Source: CAZEGV01 sp964511645
GTDB lineage: Bacteria > Bacteroidota > Bacteroidia > Cytophagales > JAAEPT01
DNA length: 53,036 nt
NCBI GenBank assembly: GCA_964511645.1
Contig: CAZEGV010000009.1
Coordinates: 1-53,036, forward strand
Direction of reading: 5' to 3'
Position 1 is the first letter of the stretch; each line of letters starts with the position of its first letter. The notes beneath the pieces were generated by a model, which saw nothing but the letters and a program-made list of their open reading frames with translations, had not been told where the DNA came from and did no database searches. Both the position numbers and the translations under genes were made by a program. Of this stretch, positions 1-8,482 are shown in pieces.

Positions 1-19
1 GTGGAACTACAACGTACGT

Positions 20-42
20 ATATACGGAACTGTTCCGTATAT
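20..42. repeat. Perfect 11-bp inverted repeat
   Basis: The arms ATATACGGAAC and GTTCCGTATAT are exact reverse complements around a single central T. The tight dyad without a T-run looks more like an operator than a Rho-independent terminator. No second copy was noticed in the window. Confidence 0.6.
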
Positions 43-155
43 TTCCTATATATCTAGACCCTGTATTTTTTTATAAAATATTTTTTTGGCTTGATATATA
101 GACAATCTAGGCGAAAATATTCATAACTCAAAATCATCTAAAGGGTTTTTGGGTT

Positions 156-271
156 GGCTTAGGGGGTGAAGTGGAAATCCTTCCCGATTTTTTTTATCGG
201 GAAGATTGGGAACGAAAAACCCGACCGTAGGGGCGAAATAGCCCCGTGAGTGCAACGACAGGGAAGCCCCA
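156..271 (+). repeat. Structured dispersed repeat, copy A (subfamily I)
   Basis: A 5' block TTAGGGGGTGAAGTGGAAAT leads into hairpin P2 (CTTCCCGAT 180-188 with ATCGGGAAG 196-204). A second block GATTGGGAACGAAAAACCCG follows, then hairpin P3 (GGGGC 230-234 with GCCCC 241-245), and GGCTT (156-160) can close with AAGCC near 264-268. The same blocks recur in copies B and C with different hairpin sequences. The copy lies between the window edge and the ahcY promoter. Its function is unknown. Confidence 0.85.
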
Positions 272-352
272 ACAATACATGAGTTAAATTATTTATTGAG
301 GGCTAATTATGATTAGAATAAACTCTCCCTATGATATTAAATGTGAAAGGCT

Positions 353-360
353 TAACTTTG
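353..360 (+). promoter_or_regulatory. Bacteroidota -7 element for ahcY
   Basis: TAACTTTG matches the Bacteroidota primary-sigma -7 consensus TAnnTTTG and ends 22 bases before the ahcY ATG. No clear -33 TTG is visible at the usual distance. Confidence 0.5.
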
Positions 361-382
361 CTGACTAATTAGATACAAAACT

Positions 383-1684
383 ATGGAAAAGACACTAACA
401 TATAAAGTAAAAGACATGAGCTTAGCAGCTTTTGGTCGTAAAGAAATCACATTAGCAGAAGCTGAAATGCCTGGGCTAATGTCCTTGAGAGAGGAATATA
501 AAAATGAGCAACCGCTTAAAGGTTCTCGTATAGCGGGTTGTCTTCACATGACTATCCAAACTGCTGTTTTGATTGAAACATTGTTGGATTTGGGTGCTGA
601 GGTAACTTGGTCTTCATGTAATATTTTTTCTACACAAGATCATGCAGCAGCAGCTATTGCTGAAGCAGGAGTCCCTGTGTATGCTTGGAAAGGCATGAAT
701 GATGAAGAGTTTAATTGGTGTATTGAGCAAACTTTATTTGCTTTTGAAGGTGGAAAACCATTAAACATGATTCTTGATGATGGAGGTGATTTGACAAATA
801 TGGTTTTTGACCAGTTCCCGGAATTAGCAAAAGGTATTAAAGGACTTTCTGAAGAAACAACAACAGGGGTACATAGGTTGGTAGAGAGAGAAAATAACGG
901 GACTTTATTAGTTCCTGCTATTAATGTAAATGATTCTGTAACTAAGTCTAAATTTGACAATAAATACGGCTGTAAAGAGTCATTGGTAGATGCGATTCGT
1001 CGTGCTACAGATGTAATGCTAGCAGGAAAAGTGGCTATCGTAGCTGGATATGGTGATGTAGGGAAAGGTTCTGCGGCATCTCTAAAAGGGGCTGGTGCTC
1101 GTGTAATCGTGACTGAGATAGATCCTATCTGTGCATTGCAAGCAGCGATGGATGGGTTTGAGGTAAAGAAAATGGATGATGCTTGTAGTGAGGGAGATAT
1201 TCTAGTGACAACTACTGGTAACAAAGACATTATCAGGGGAAGTCATTTTGAAAAAATGAAAGACAAAGCAATCGTTTGTAATATCGGACACTTTGATAAC
1301 GAAATTGATGTACCTTGGCTTAATAATAATGCTTCTAAAGATGAGGTAAAACCTCAGGTAGATCTTTATACGCTTAAGAGTGGTAGACAAATTATTCTAT
1401 TGGCAGAGGGTCGTTTAGTAAATCTTGGTTGTGCAACAGGGCATCCATCATTTGTAATGTCTAACTCGTTTACAAATCAAACTTTGGCACAAATAGAGCT
1501 TTGGAATAACAGTGATAAGTACGAAAACAAGGTATATATGCTTCCAAAATATTTAGATGAAAAAGTTGCTCGTTTGCACTTGGCTAAAATCGGAGTAGTA
1601 CTTGAGAAATTATCTGAAGAACAAGCTTCTTATATTGGTGTAACTGTAGACGGACCGTACAAGCCTGAACATTATAGATACTAA
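383..1684 (+). CDS. ahcY: Adenosylhomocysteinase
   Basis: This is S-adenosyl-L-homocysteine hydrolase, a cytoplasmic NAD-dependent enzyme that splits S-adenosylhomocysteine into adenosine and homocysteine and so relieves product inhibition of methyltransferases. The 433 aa are full length for the family. The N-terminal substrate-binding part contains HMTIQTAVLIETL (about 55-67) and the WSSCNIFSTQDHAAAAI segment (about 76-92). The NAD-binding Rossmann motif GYGDVGKGS is at about 222-230, and the protein ends in the conserved PYKPEHYRY tail that reaches into the neighbouring subunit. The ATG at 383 sits 22 bases after a TAnnTTTG element. It is a single-gene unit closed by a strong terminator at 1710-1739. 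It works with metK (26827) in the activated-methyl cycle, though the two are far apart here. Confidence 0.97.
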   Translation: MEKTLTYKVKDMSLAAFGRKEITLAEAEMPGLMSLREEYKNEQPLKGSRIAGCLHMTIQTAVLIETLLDLGAEVTWSSCNIFSTQDHAAAAIAEAGVPVYAWKGMNDEEFNWCIEQTLFAFEGGKPLNMILDDGGDLTNMVFDQFPELAKGIKGLSEETTTGVHRLVERENNGTLLVPAINVNDSVTKSKFDNKYGCKESLVDAIRRATDVMLAGKVAIVAGYGDVGKGSAASLKGAGARVIVTEIDPICALQAAMDGFEVKKMDDACSEGDILVTTTGNKDIIRGSHFEKMKDKAIVCNIGHFDNEIDVPWLNNNASKDEVKPQVDLYTLKSGRQIILLAEGRLVNLGCATGHPSFVMSNSFTNQTLAQIELWNNSDKYENKVYMLPKYLDEKVARLHLAKIGVVLEKLSEEQASYIGVTVDGPYKPEHYRY

Positions 1685-1709
1685 TCTTTAATACTTTATT
1701 TTATTAAGA

Positions 1710-1739
1710 AAGCACAAACATATCGTTTGTGCTTTTTTT
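1710..1739. terminator. Bidirectional terminator between ahcY and the radical SAM gene
   Basis: AAGCACAAAC (1710-1719) pairs perfectly with GTTTGTGCTT (1725-1734) around a 5-base loop and is followed by a run of T. An A-rich 5' flank lets it work for both convergent genes. Confidence 0.85.
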
Positions 1740-1755
1740 GTTTGAATTTTTAAGA

Positions 1756-2754
1756 CTATCCAAAAACTTTTCCTCCTTCGCTACAATTTTGACAGATGTC
1801 GATGTGTTTTCTTCCCTTTAAGAGTTTCATTCGGAATGTCCGATACGCTTCCGAAAACCAAATTGTTTTAAAATCTTTATCTTGAATTGAACCTAAAGCG
1901 TGTTTGGCATCTTTATCAAAACAACAAGGGACAATAGTACCATCCCAAGTTAACACACAAGAGTGCCACATTCTCCAGCATTGATTGGGTAATTTGTTTT
2001 TGATTTGGTATTCGCTGGTCTGTGTGTTTAATTTATATCGAGAATATTTATCTTGTTGAGGGATTAGATTTGATCCATTTTTATAATCATATATTTGTGC
2101 CGTTTTGAATACTATATCATCTACCTCATATTCTTTGGCTAGCTGTTTTGCCTCTTCAATTTGATGCTCGTTATGGGCAACTACCAAAAACTGAAAAATG
2201 ATTTTTGGGCTTTTTGATTTTAAATCTTTCTTGGCTTGCACAATGTTTTTAGTTCCTTCTAACACCTTGTTTAACTCGCCGCCTATTCGGTAACTTTCAT
2301 AAGTATCTTGGCTAGTGCCGTCTATAGAGATAATGAGCTTATCTAAACCTGACTCTACGGTTTTAAAGGCGTTGCTAGGGTTCAAGTAATGTGCATTAGT
2401 AGACGTCGCAACATAGACATTAGCGGAAGCGATTTTGACTAAATCAAAAAAATGAGGATGGAGATATGGTTCACCCTGAAAGTACAAAGTAAGGTACATT
2501 AGGTGATGATGCATCTGATCAATAATTTTCTGAAAAAGAGCAAGATCCATCATACCAGTAGGGCGAGTAAATGACCTCAATCCACTAGGACACTCAGGAC
2601 AACGAAGGTTGCAAGAAGTGGTTGGCTCAATAGAAACGCTATCGGGTAATCCCCACTGCACAGGTCTTTTTAACCAAATAGATACATAATATGAAGTGAC
2701 TAGCTTAGTTAAATTAAATAATTTGGGAAAAGTAAACCGTTTCCAATTTTTCAT
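1756..2754 (-). CDS. Radical SAM/SPASM domain protein
   Basis: This is a 332-aa radical S-adenosylmethionine enzyme. The 4Fe-4S motif C48-NLR-C52-PE-C55 follows SIEPTTS. The C-terminal SPASM region has paired cysteines (NQCWRMWHSC, VPCCFD, ICQNC), which would hold one or two auxiliary clusters. SPASM enzymes commonly modify peptides or proteins, but some act on small molecules, and the substrate here is unknown. It is the last gene of a four-gene minus-strand run; its ATG directly follows the TAG of the barrel gene (TAG-ATG). A plausible inference is that it modifies a product of the same unit, such as the lipoprotein at 3962-6061; no short precursor peptide gene is visible next to it. Confidence 0.85.
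   Translation of the reverse strand: MKNWKRFTFPKLFNLTKLVTSYYVSIWLKRPVQWGLPDSVSIEPTTSCNLRCPECPSGLRSFTRPTGMMDLALFQKIIDQMHHHLMYLTLYFQGEPYLHPHFFDLVKIASANVYVATSTNAHYLNPSNAFKTVESGLDKLIISIDGTSQDTYESYRIGGELNKVLEGTKNIVQAKKDLKSKSPKIIFQFLVVAHNEHQIEEAKQLAKEYEVDDIVFKTAQIYDYKNGSNLIPQQDKYSRYKLNTQTSEYQIKNKLPNQCWRMWHSCVLTWDGTIVPCCFDKDAKHALGSIQDKDFKTIWFSEAYRTFRMKLLKGRKHIDICQNCSEGGKVFG
2420..2430 (+). repeat. TTAGCGGAAGC word, site 1
   Basis: Exact 11-mer inside the radical SAM gene, one of six in the window. Confidence 0.6.
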
Positions 2755-3957
2755 CTAACGCAAATAATATAGCAACGATGCGTTGAGCCCTTGTGAAGAC
2801 GTTGTACTAGGGGCAAGCAAAGCTTCTAATACGTTTGCATTTACGAGTAAATGTACTCGGTTGGCAATCACCCATTCATAATTTAATATAATGTCTTTAT
2901 AACCATATCCTCCTGCTTGTAAGGTCAAGCCTAATGCGTGTTTTTTGAGCTTATACATTGGATTAAGATAAACCAAAGGGATGGCCCCCGCTGTTGTATA
3001 AACCCTAACGCCCGCTCTCATGCTTATGTTTTTTCTTATTTTTGCTTTCGCTAAAAAGTGAACATTACCTGCCGTGCGATAAGTAAACGAACTGTTTTGG
3101 CTGGTCAAGCCTAAGATTTCATCCAGTTTTATTTTGCTGTTAAACGAAGCACTAGGGTTAAGTAAGTTAATTTGATAAGGAGTTAACGCTTTATCAATCG
3201 TCCCTTTTGTGTGTTTGAGGGATTTCCATTTGATAAATCCAATATCATCAGCTTCAAGCCTAAATAATAATTCATCTGACACGTCATATTGCACACTAGC
3301 ATCAAATGACAAGCCGAGCCCACTCCAGTCCTTCCCCGAATGACTGTCAGATGTAATAGACCTTATTTTTCCTTTTGCCAAAATTTCTGTACCGTCTTGG
3401 GCTGTAAACAAAGAGCCATCCTCAATAGAAAAAAAATCCAAATAAGAACCTTTGAGAACATTAAGACTTCCGCCAAAAGTAAATTTATTGATGTTTTTCT
3501 CAAGCCCAAAGCCCAAAGATTGGTACAGTTGAGTCACAAAAATAGTATTACCAAGGTTCAAATCTTGACCTCTAAACTGTTTGTTTCCATACATAGTAAG
3601 TTTTAAAAAATTAGCATTGATTTGTGCAAAAGAATTGGATCTCTGTCGAAGGTTTACCGACCAATTTATTTTTTTTCCTCCTGTTTTATACCCTAATTGA
3701 ATATAACTATTGTCACTATACCGAGTGTTAAATTTATCTAAACGATTAACCACATCTTGCTTGACTTCATTAGTAAAGAAACCATCTGAGTAAACCTTGT
3801 TTATCAATGAGTTGGTAATAGAAGAAGATTGTATGCTTACCCCCCCTTCTAAACTGATAATTGCTTTAATACTATCAACTTCTAAGATAGTTTGCTGATT
3901 TTGTGCCAAGCCTAAGCTAGTGACAGTCAGTAAAATTATTGATACTATTTTTTTCAT
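2755..3957 (-). CDS. Outer-membrane beta-barrel protein, DUF5723-like (module 1)
   Basis: A 400-aa secreted protein with a cleavable signal peptide (MKKIVSIILLTVTSLGLAQ) followed by alternating polar and hydrophobic beta strands and ending in LLYYLR, as expected for an outer-membrane barrel. The segment DDIGFIKWKSLKHTKG (about 230-247) closely resembles NDVGFIRWKKHTSSYK in the barrel at 22312-23694. Near the C-terminus NANVLEALLAP parallels VTDNMATLFAP. The two are therefore probably paralogues in the DUF5723 family, which has no established function. It lies 4 bases after the lipoprotein gene and abuts the radical SAM gene, so it is very probably co-transcribed. Family assignment is from memory of the motif. 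Confidence 0.75.
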   Translation of the reverse strand: MKKIVSIILLTVTSLGLAQNQQTILEVDSIKAIISLEGGVSIQSSSITNSLINKVYSDGFFTNEVKQDVVNRLDKFNTRYSDNSYIQLGYKTGGKKINWSVNLRQRSNSFAQINANFLKLTMYGNKQFRGQDLNLGNTIFVTQLYQSLGFGLEKNINKFTFGGSLNVLKGSYLDFFSIEDGSLFTAQDGTEILAKGKIRSITSDSHSGKDWSGLGLSFDASVQYDVSDELLFRLEADDIGFIKWKSLKHTKGTIDKALTPYQINLLNPSASFNSKIKLDEILGLTSQNSSFTYRTAGNVHFLAKAKIRKNISMRAGVRVYTTAGAIPLVYLNPMYKLKKHALGLTLQAGGYGYKDIILNYEWVIANRVHLLVNANVLEALLAPSTTSSQGLNASLLYYLR

Positions 3958-3961
3958 TTAA

Positions 3962-6061
3962 TTACTTTATAAGGTCTTTGTTGACAATAAGTCCTACATC
4001 ACCTACTAATGTGATTTTAATTGTGTTATCACTCTGTATTTTAACATATTCTATCATGTCTGAAGTGTTAAATTTTACATCATATTTAATATGTGCAGCA
4101 TTTAATATTTTATGTAACCTAGCCTTCGGCATATCAAAAACATAAGAACTTCTTGCCGTTTCTACAGAAACTCCATTGACGTCTACTGCTGGAGATAAAA
4201 AGGATTTACTTGTGCTGAGGCTGTCTATTATATCATAATTATCATTCATAAAAATAATATTTAGGTTACCTGATGCGGGAATACTATTATCTAGTAGTAA
4301 GTATATTTTTTCATTTTTTAAAATATCGGGTATATCAATCTGGTTAATTGCAAAGTCGGCTGTATCTGATAAATAAAAACCTTTTACATTCATCTCTAAA
4401 GGAATTTCTATAATTGCTTTAGGGGTAATGGCAGTGATTTTTTGAGCAAAATTACTATATGGGGGCGTGTTTCCGTTAGGGTTAGTTATGATTTCAAAAT
4501 CATAAACAAGGCTATCGGGTTGGATGCTTATAAGTGCCGCCGTGTTGGGAATTTCAATTTCGGTGGTGACTGGTGTAATGATTTTGTTATTTTCTAATGC
4601 TGGTAAAATCGGATGGGTAATTCCAGAAACAGATGCTTGAGTGCCTTTTTTAGTGTTATACGCCGTTAAGGTTTTGACGTGTAGTTGTGCTGGAATCACA
4701 AAACCATTTTCTATCGTTAATTTAAAATTAACATTTTTGAATTTGATTTCATCTGCTGAAAATTGATCTAATCCCTCAAAATGAACTCCCTCTGTGATCG
4801 AAAAAGTATCTTGACCCGCATATCCTTTAATGTTTTGTGGTTTTATTTTAGTTACCTGAATCAGTATAAAGATAGAGTCTTGTAAAGACATTGATATTTG
4901 CTGCCCTGTAGAGTCAATATGACCTACTAAACTGCTAAAAAATGTATTGAATAAGCTACCATTGCCTAGTCCTAAAGGATCTCCTGTTAGGTCTAAGTGG
5001 TATTCATTAAAATAAAAATTTGCTACAACAGAATCAGCAGTCCCGTTACCTGGGGCAGCAGGTAAAATAGTGTCGACTACAAATGTTTGCCCATTTTTAA
5101 TGGCAGAAATAATCTTATACGTAAAAAACATTTTGGTTGGGATTGTACTATATGCTGATACTTTTACTGTCCCTTTGTCGATATCTGTCCAAAGAAGCTC
5201 TACATCTCCTACGTCTGTGAGCCTTGTAGTGTCTTGAAAATCAACTACGTCTTGGGCAGGAAAAATTGCGGTAGCTGAGCTTACTTTTATATTACTAATA
5301 CCCACTTTAAATCGTAGAAAATCGGCATAATTAATTAAAATATTACCAACAAATCCAGTTGGGAGAGTAAGGTGTACGTTGTCTATAGTTATATCTAGCT
5401 TACCCTCTATGGCTTGTCCATTTAATTCCTGAGCAAGATCTTCTGTAAAAGAAGAAGTCTTTCTGCTTTTTATATTATTATACGTTTTTTGAAATAATAA
5501 TATACCACTACTACTATTTCTAATGGTAATGCGTATTTCTGCTAAATCTAAAGGGAGTTGGTTTTCTATTTCGATATTCAAATCACCTTTTGTCAAAACT
5601 GCTGAGGTAATGAAATTACTAAAATCTATAGACTGAGCTGGTAAAGGCGGAACGTTTATCCCTGCACCCAAAAAGAAACTAGGAATAGCAGTTCCGTCAG
5701 CAATAGGAGTAGGCAAGGAGCTTATAATGTCTCCCAAAGTAATTTGATTATTAAACTCTTGAGAAGCCAACTCTAACGTTTGTAGTTTAATTGTTTTTTC
5801 AAATGGTTTTGTGCCTATTTCTATAATCGTATCAAGGTTAAGTAAAATAGGGTGAATATCTTGTTTATACACAAAAGACAAGTCTTTTCCATTTTGAACA
5901 AAAGTAGTATCTGTTTTGACTAAGTTTTCGATACTCATCTCACCTGTTATGAGAGGTGCAATTATTTCGGTCTCCCAGCTTACATCTTTAAAATCCTTCT
6001 GACAGGCAGATAATATTAACCACGCCATTAATAAATATGATATTTTATCAATCAGTTTCAT
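3962..6061 (-). CDS. Large surface lipoprotein of module 1
   Basis: A 699-aa lipoprotein whose signal peptide ends in the lipobox LSAC with Cys20. The mature part starts QKDFKDVSWETEIIAPL. The rest is beta-rich, with many short hydrophobic strands and no enzyme motif that I recognise. It resembles the 563-aa lipoprotein at 20570-22261 in three ways: a W-x-x-x-x-APL segment shortly after the Cys, the same beta-rich style, and a C-terminal FNTSDM...IKI versus FHASDI...IKI match. Each is followed directly by a DUF5723-like barrel. Its start overlaps the end of the symporter gene by 14 bases. I infer an exported lipoprotein that associates with the barrel; its function is unknown. Confidence 0.75.
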   Translation of the reverse strand: MKLIDKISYLLMAWLILSACQKDFKDVSWETEIIAPLITGEMSIENLVKTDTTFVQNGKDLSFVYKQDIHPILLNLDTIIEIGTKPFEKTIKLQTLELASQEFNNQITLGDIISSLPTPIADGTAIPSFFLGAGINVPPLPAQSIDFSNFITSAVLTKGDLNIEIENQLPLDLAEIRITIRNSSSGILLFQKTYNNIKSRKTSSFTEDLAQELNGQAIEGKLDITIDNVHLTLPTGFVGNILINYADFLRFKVGISNIKVSSATAIFPAQDVVDFQDTTRLTDVGDVELLWTDIDKGTVKVSAYSTIPTKMFFTYKIISAIKNGQTFVVDTILPAAPGNGTADSVVANFYFNEYHLDLTGDPLGLGNGSLFNTFFSSLVGHIDSTGQQISMSLQDSIFILIQVTKIKPQNIKGYAGQDTFSITEGVHFEGLDQFSADEIKFKNVNFKLTIENGFVIPAQLHVKTLTAYNTKKGTQASVSGITHPILPALENNKIITPVTTEIEIPNTAALISIQPDSLVYDFEIITNPNGNTPPYSNFAQKITAITPKAIIEIPLEMNVKGFYLSDTADFAINQIDIPDILKNEKIYLLLDNSIPASGNLNIIFMNDNYDIIDSLSTSKSFLSPAVDVNGVSVETARSSYVFDMPKARLHKILNAAHIKYDVKFNTSDMIEYVKIQSDNTIKITLVGDVGLIVNKDLIK

Positions 6062-7523
6062 ATACTTTGTGTTTTTGTGATAACAAAAATAAACCTAGAA
6101 ATGTTATTGCCCCATTTAGCAATAGAATCTCAAATCCAAATTTATAAATTTCTTTTTCAATTAGATAATAGTTTAACCCATAACAAAAGATAGGTGATAA
6201 GACGCAAACAACCCATACCCATTTATCTTTTACTTTAATACTAGTAAACAAACCAAAGGTAAACAAGCCTAACAAAGGACCATAAGTATATCCTGCCGCC
6301 GTAAATAATTGTTTAATTACGGCTTCGTCAATATAAGATTTAAAAACAACAACTACAATAAATAATAGAAAACTAAAGCCAATATGAACCAAGTAGCGTT
6401 CTGTTGTTTTAACTTCGTTTGATTTTTTACCCCAAATATCTATAATGAAACTTGTAGTAAGTGCTGTAAGTGCAGAGTCAGCACTAGAATAAGCTGCTGC
6501 AGTAATCCCCAACAAAAATATGACCATTGGAAATACACCTAAGTATTGAAATGATAAAGTAGGAAACAATTCATCAGTAAGGGCTGGGGCTTGAATCCCT
6601 TTTTGCTCGCAATAAATGTACAATAATGCTCCTAAAATTAAAAAGAAAAAATTAACAATTACCAAAATCCCTGAAAAAACATAAATGTTTTTTTTCGCTT
6701 TTTTGATAGAGTTAATGGTTAGATTTTTTTGCATCATATCTTGGTCTAACCCAGTCATGACGATAGCAATAAACATTCCGTTGATAATACCTAACCACCA
6801 GTGATTGTCCGCTTTTGCATTGTCTAAAAGATTGGTGTATTTGGATGTAGACAATTGATTAATTGTTTCACTAAAATTCCAGTCCAATGATGTTGTAATC
6901 ACATAAATACTAATACCCAAAGACAGCAACATAAATAAGGTTTGTAAAGCATCGGTATAAACAATGGTTTTAATCCCACCTTTGAAGGTGTAAACCCAGA
7001 TAAGTAAAATAGTAACCAATACAGAAATCCAAAAAGGAATGCTTTGATTAGGAAAAATGTCAGGGTTTGCGAAAACAAATTGATGTAAAACCCCTGCTAC
7101 TAAAAATAACCTAAAGGCTGCGCCTATCACACGAGATAAAATAAAATAAGAAGCTCCTACTTTATACGAGGTATCACCAAATCGTTGTGCAAGATATTCA
7201 TAAATAGAAGTAACATTTAACCTATAATACATTGGTAACAAAACTTCAGCAATAATAGCATAGCCTAACACGTAGCCAAATACCATAAACATATAAGTGA
7301 AATGTTGACCTGCTACCCAGCCAGGGATAGAGATAAATGTAACACCACTCAAAGAAGCCCCTATCATCCCAAAAGCGACTAAATACCAAGGAGATTGACG
7401 GTTTCCTGTGAAGAAAGTATCCTTGTTGCTATTCCGAGAAGTGAGGTATGAAATCAGAATTAATATTAAAAAATATCCTGCTAATGTGACTAGAATAATT
7501 CCCGACTTGCTACTTAATTCCAT
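6048..7523 (-). CDS. Sodium:solute symporter (SSS family)
   Basis: A 491-aa inner-membrane transporter with about 13 hydrophobic helices. SSS-family marks include FFTGNRQSPWYLVAFGMIG, GASLSGVTFISIPGW, TFKGGIKTIVYTDALQ (Na+-site region) and GITAAAYSSADSALTALTTS. The family couples Na+ entry to uptake of sugars, amino acids, sialic acid or similar solutes, and the substrate cannot be read from sequence. It is the first gene of the minus-strand module-1 unit; its 3' end overlaps the lipoprotein gene by 14 bases, suggesting translational coupling. It is divergent from clpS. Confidence 0.9.
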   Translation of the reverse strand: MELSSKSGIILVTLAGYFLILILISYLTSRNSNKDTFFTGNRQSPWYLVAFGMIGASLSGVTFISIPGWVAGQHFTYMFMVFGYVLGYAIIAEVLLPMYYRLNVTSIYEYLAQRFGDTSYKVGASYFILSRVIGAAFRLFLVAGVLHQFVFANPDIFPNQSIPFWISVLVTILLIWVYTFKGGIKTIVYTDALQTLFMLLSLGISIYVITTSLDWNFSETINQLSTSKYTNLLDNAKADNHWWLGIINGMFIAIVMTGLDQDMMQKNLTINSIKKAKKNIYVFSGILVIVNFFFLILGALLYIYCEQKGIQAPALTDELFPTLSFQYLGVFPMVIFLLGITAAAYSSADSALTALTTSFIIDIWGKKSNEVKTTERYLVHIGFSFLLFIVVVVFKSYIDEAVIKQLFTAAGYTYGPLLGLFTFGLFTSIKVKDKWVWVVCVLSPIFCYGLNYYLIEKEIYKFGFEILLLNGAITFLGLFLLSQKHKVYETD

Positions 7524-7565
7524 AATTAAACATAAGAGTAAGTCTTAAAAGTCCCTATTTTTTTG

Positions 7566-7573
7566 TAAATTTG
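7566..7573 (+). promoter_or_regulatory. -7 element for clpS-recR-GT
   Basis: TAAATTTG fits TAnnTTTG and lies 27 bases before the clpS ATG in the divergent region shared with the symporter gene. Confidence 0.5.
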
Positions 7574-7600
7574 CTAAGATTTAATCAAAAATTATTTGCT

Positions 7601-7879
7601 ATGATTAGTAATAATCTTCCAGAATTAGAAGAAAAAATACAAACTGTAAGCACAGAGAACGCTCATGAATTAATGGTGTTTAATGATGAAATAAATACTT
7701 TTGAGCATGTGATTGATACACTAATGGACATTTGTGAGCACTCAGCGGAGCAAGCAGAGCAATGTACGTTAATCATCCATAACAATGGAAAATGCACCGT
7801 CAACAATGGTAGTTTTGACTCTCTTGCATCACAACGAGATGCGATTTGCAAAAGGGGCATTAACGCAGAGATTTTATAA
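7601..7879 (+). CDS. clpS: ATP-dependent Clp protease adaptor ClpS
   Basis: A 92-aa adaptor that binds the N-domain of ClpA/ClpC and delivers N-degron substrates to the Clp protease. Family marks are MVFNDEINTFEHVIDTLMDI (the N-D-x-x-T-F-x-H-V core) and EQAEQCTLIIHNNGKC. The ATG at 7601 is chosen because an upstream TTG at 7571 overlaps the TAnnTTTG promoter and would precede the expected transcript start. Its stop is followed after 3 bases by the recR ATG, so the two are probably co-transcribed. Confidence 0.9.
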   Translation: MISNNLPELEEKIQTVSTENAHELMVFNDEINTFEHVIDTLMDICEHSAEQAEQCTLIIHNNGKCTVNNGSFDSLASQRDAICKRGINAEIL

Positions 7880-7882
7880 TTG

Positions 7883-8482
7883 ATGCACTTCCCTTCTGTC
7901 CTTGTAGAAAAAGCGGTTAAAGAACTTTCCAAGCTACCTTCAATAGGTACTAAATCGGCGTTGAGGTTAGTCTTACACATTCTCAAACAGGATGTGTATT
8001 ATGCGGAGAGTTTAGCGGAAGCAATTCAAGAGGTAAGAAAAAATATAAAGTACTGCCAAAAATGTCATTCAATATCTGATCATAATATTTGCTCGATTTG
8101 TACTAATCAAGCTAGAGATAAAAGTCTCATTTGCGTAGTAGAGGAAACTAAAGATGTGTTAGCAATAGAAAACACTAATCAATATTTTGGGCAATATCAC
8201 GTGCTTGGTGGCGTTATATCGCCAATTGAAGGAATAAGTATAGCAGACCTTAAAATCCAATCTTTATTAACAAGGGTCAAAGAAGATGAAGTTAAAGAAA
8301 TAATATTAGCTTTAAGCTCAACTATGGAAGGTGATACAACAAGCTTTTATTTATCAAAAAAACTCAAAGAAATAGGTGTACAGGTTACTTCTATTGCAAG
8401 AGGAGTACCTGTAGGTGGTGAAATTGAATATGCTGATGAAATTACATTGGCGAGAAGTATTTTAAACAGAACAGAATTTTGA
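7883..8482 (+). CDS. recR: Recombination mediator RecR
   Basis: A 199-aa protein of the RecFOR pathway that helps load RecA at single-strand gaps. It has the N-terminal helix-hairpin-helix (LSKLPSIGTKSALRLVLH), a four-cysteine zinc site (CQKC...CSIC) and the Toprim domain (LICVVEETKDVLAIE), with GVPVGGEIEYADEITLARSI near the end. ATG at 7883 is preferred over the TTG just before it because the family begins M-x-FPS. Its TGA overlaps the TTG start of the glycosyltransferase gene. A TTAGCGGAAGC word lies inside it at 8012-8022. Confidence 0.95.
   Translation: MHFPSVLVEKAVKELSKLPSIGTKSALRLVLHILKQDVYYAESLAEAIQEVRKNIKYCQKCHSISDHNICSICTNQARDKSLICVVEETKDVLAIENTNQYFGQYHVLGGVISPIEGISIADLKIQSLLTRVKEDEVKEIILALSSTMEGDTTSFYLSKKLKEIGVQVTSIARGVPVGGEIEYADEITLARSILNRTEF
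8012..8022 (+). repeat. TTAGCGGAAGC word, site 2
   Basis: Exact 11-mer inside recR. Confidence 0.6.

Larger units (their letters stand above)
1..382. other. Non-coding stretch upstream of ahcY
   Basis: No convincing gene is visible in these 382 bases. They hold a perfect palindrome (20-42), an AT-rich segment, copy A of a dispersed structured repeat (156-271), a small hairpin CTAAT-TATG-ATTAG (303-316) and a TAnnTTTG promoter element (353-360). The far left could be the tail of a transcription unit outside the window. Confidence 0.6.

Noticed and set aside
1..382. Possible SAH riboswitch upstream of ahcY
   Set aside because: The structured part of this region is a copy of the dispersed repeat also found by unrelated genes, so it is not an ahcY-specific riboswitch.
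640..1230. Long open frame antisense to ahcY
   Set aside because: It is fully covered by a certain gene and its translation has no recognisable features; it is a shadow of codon bias.
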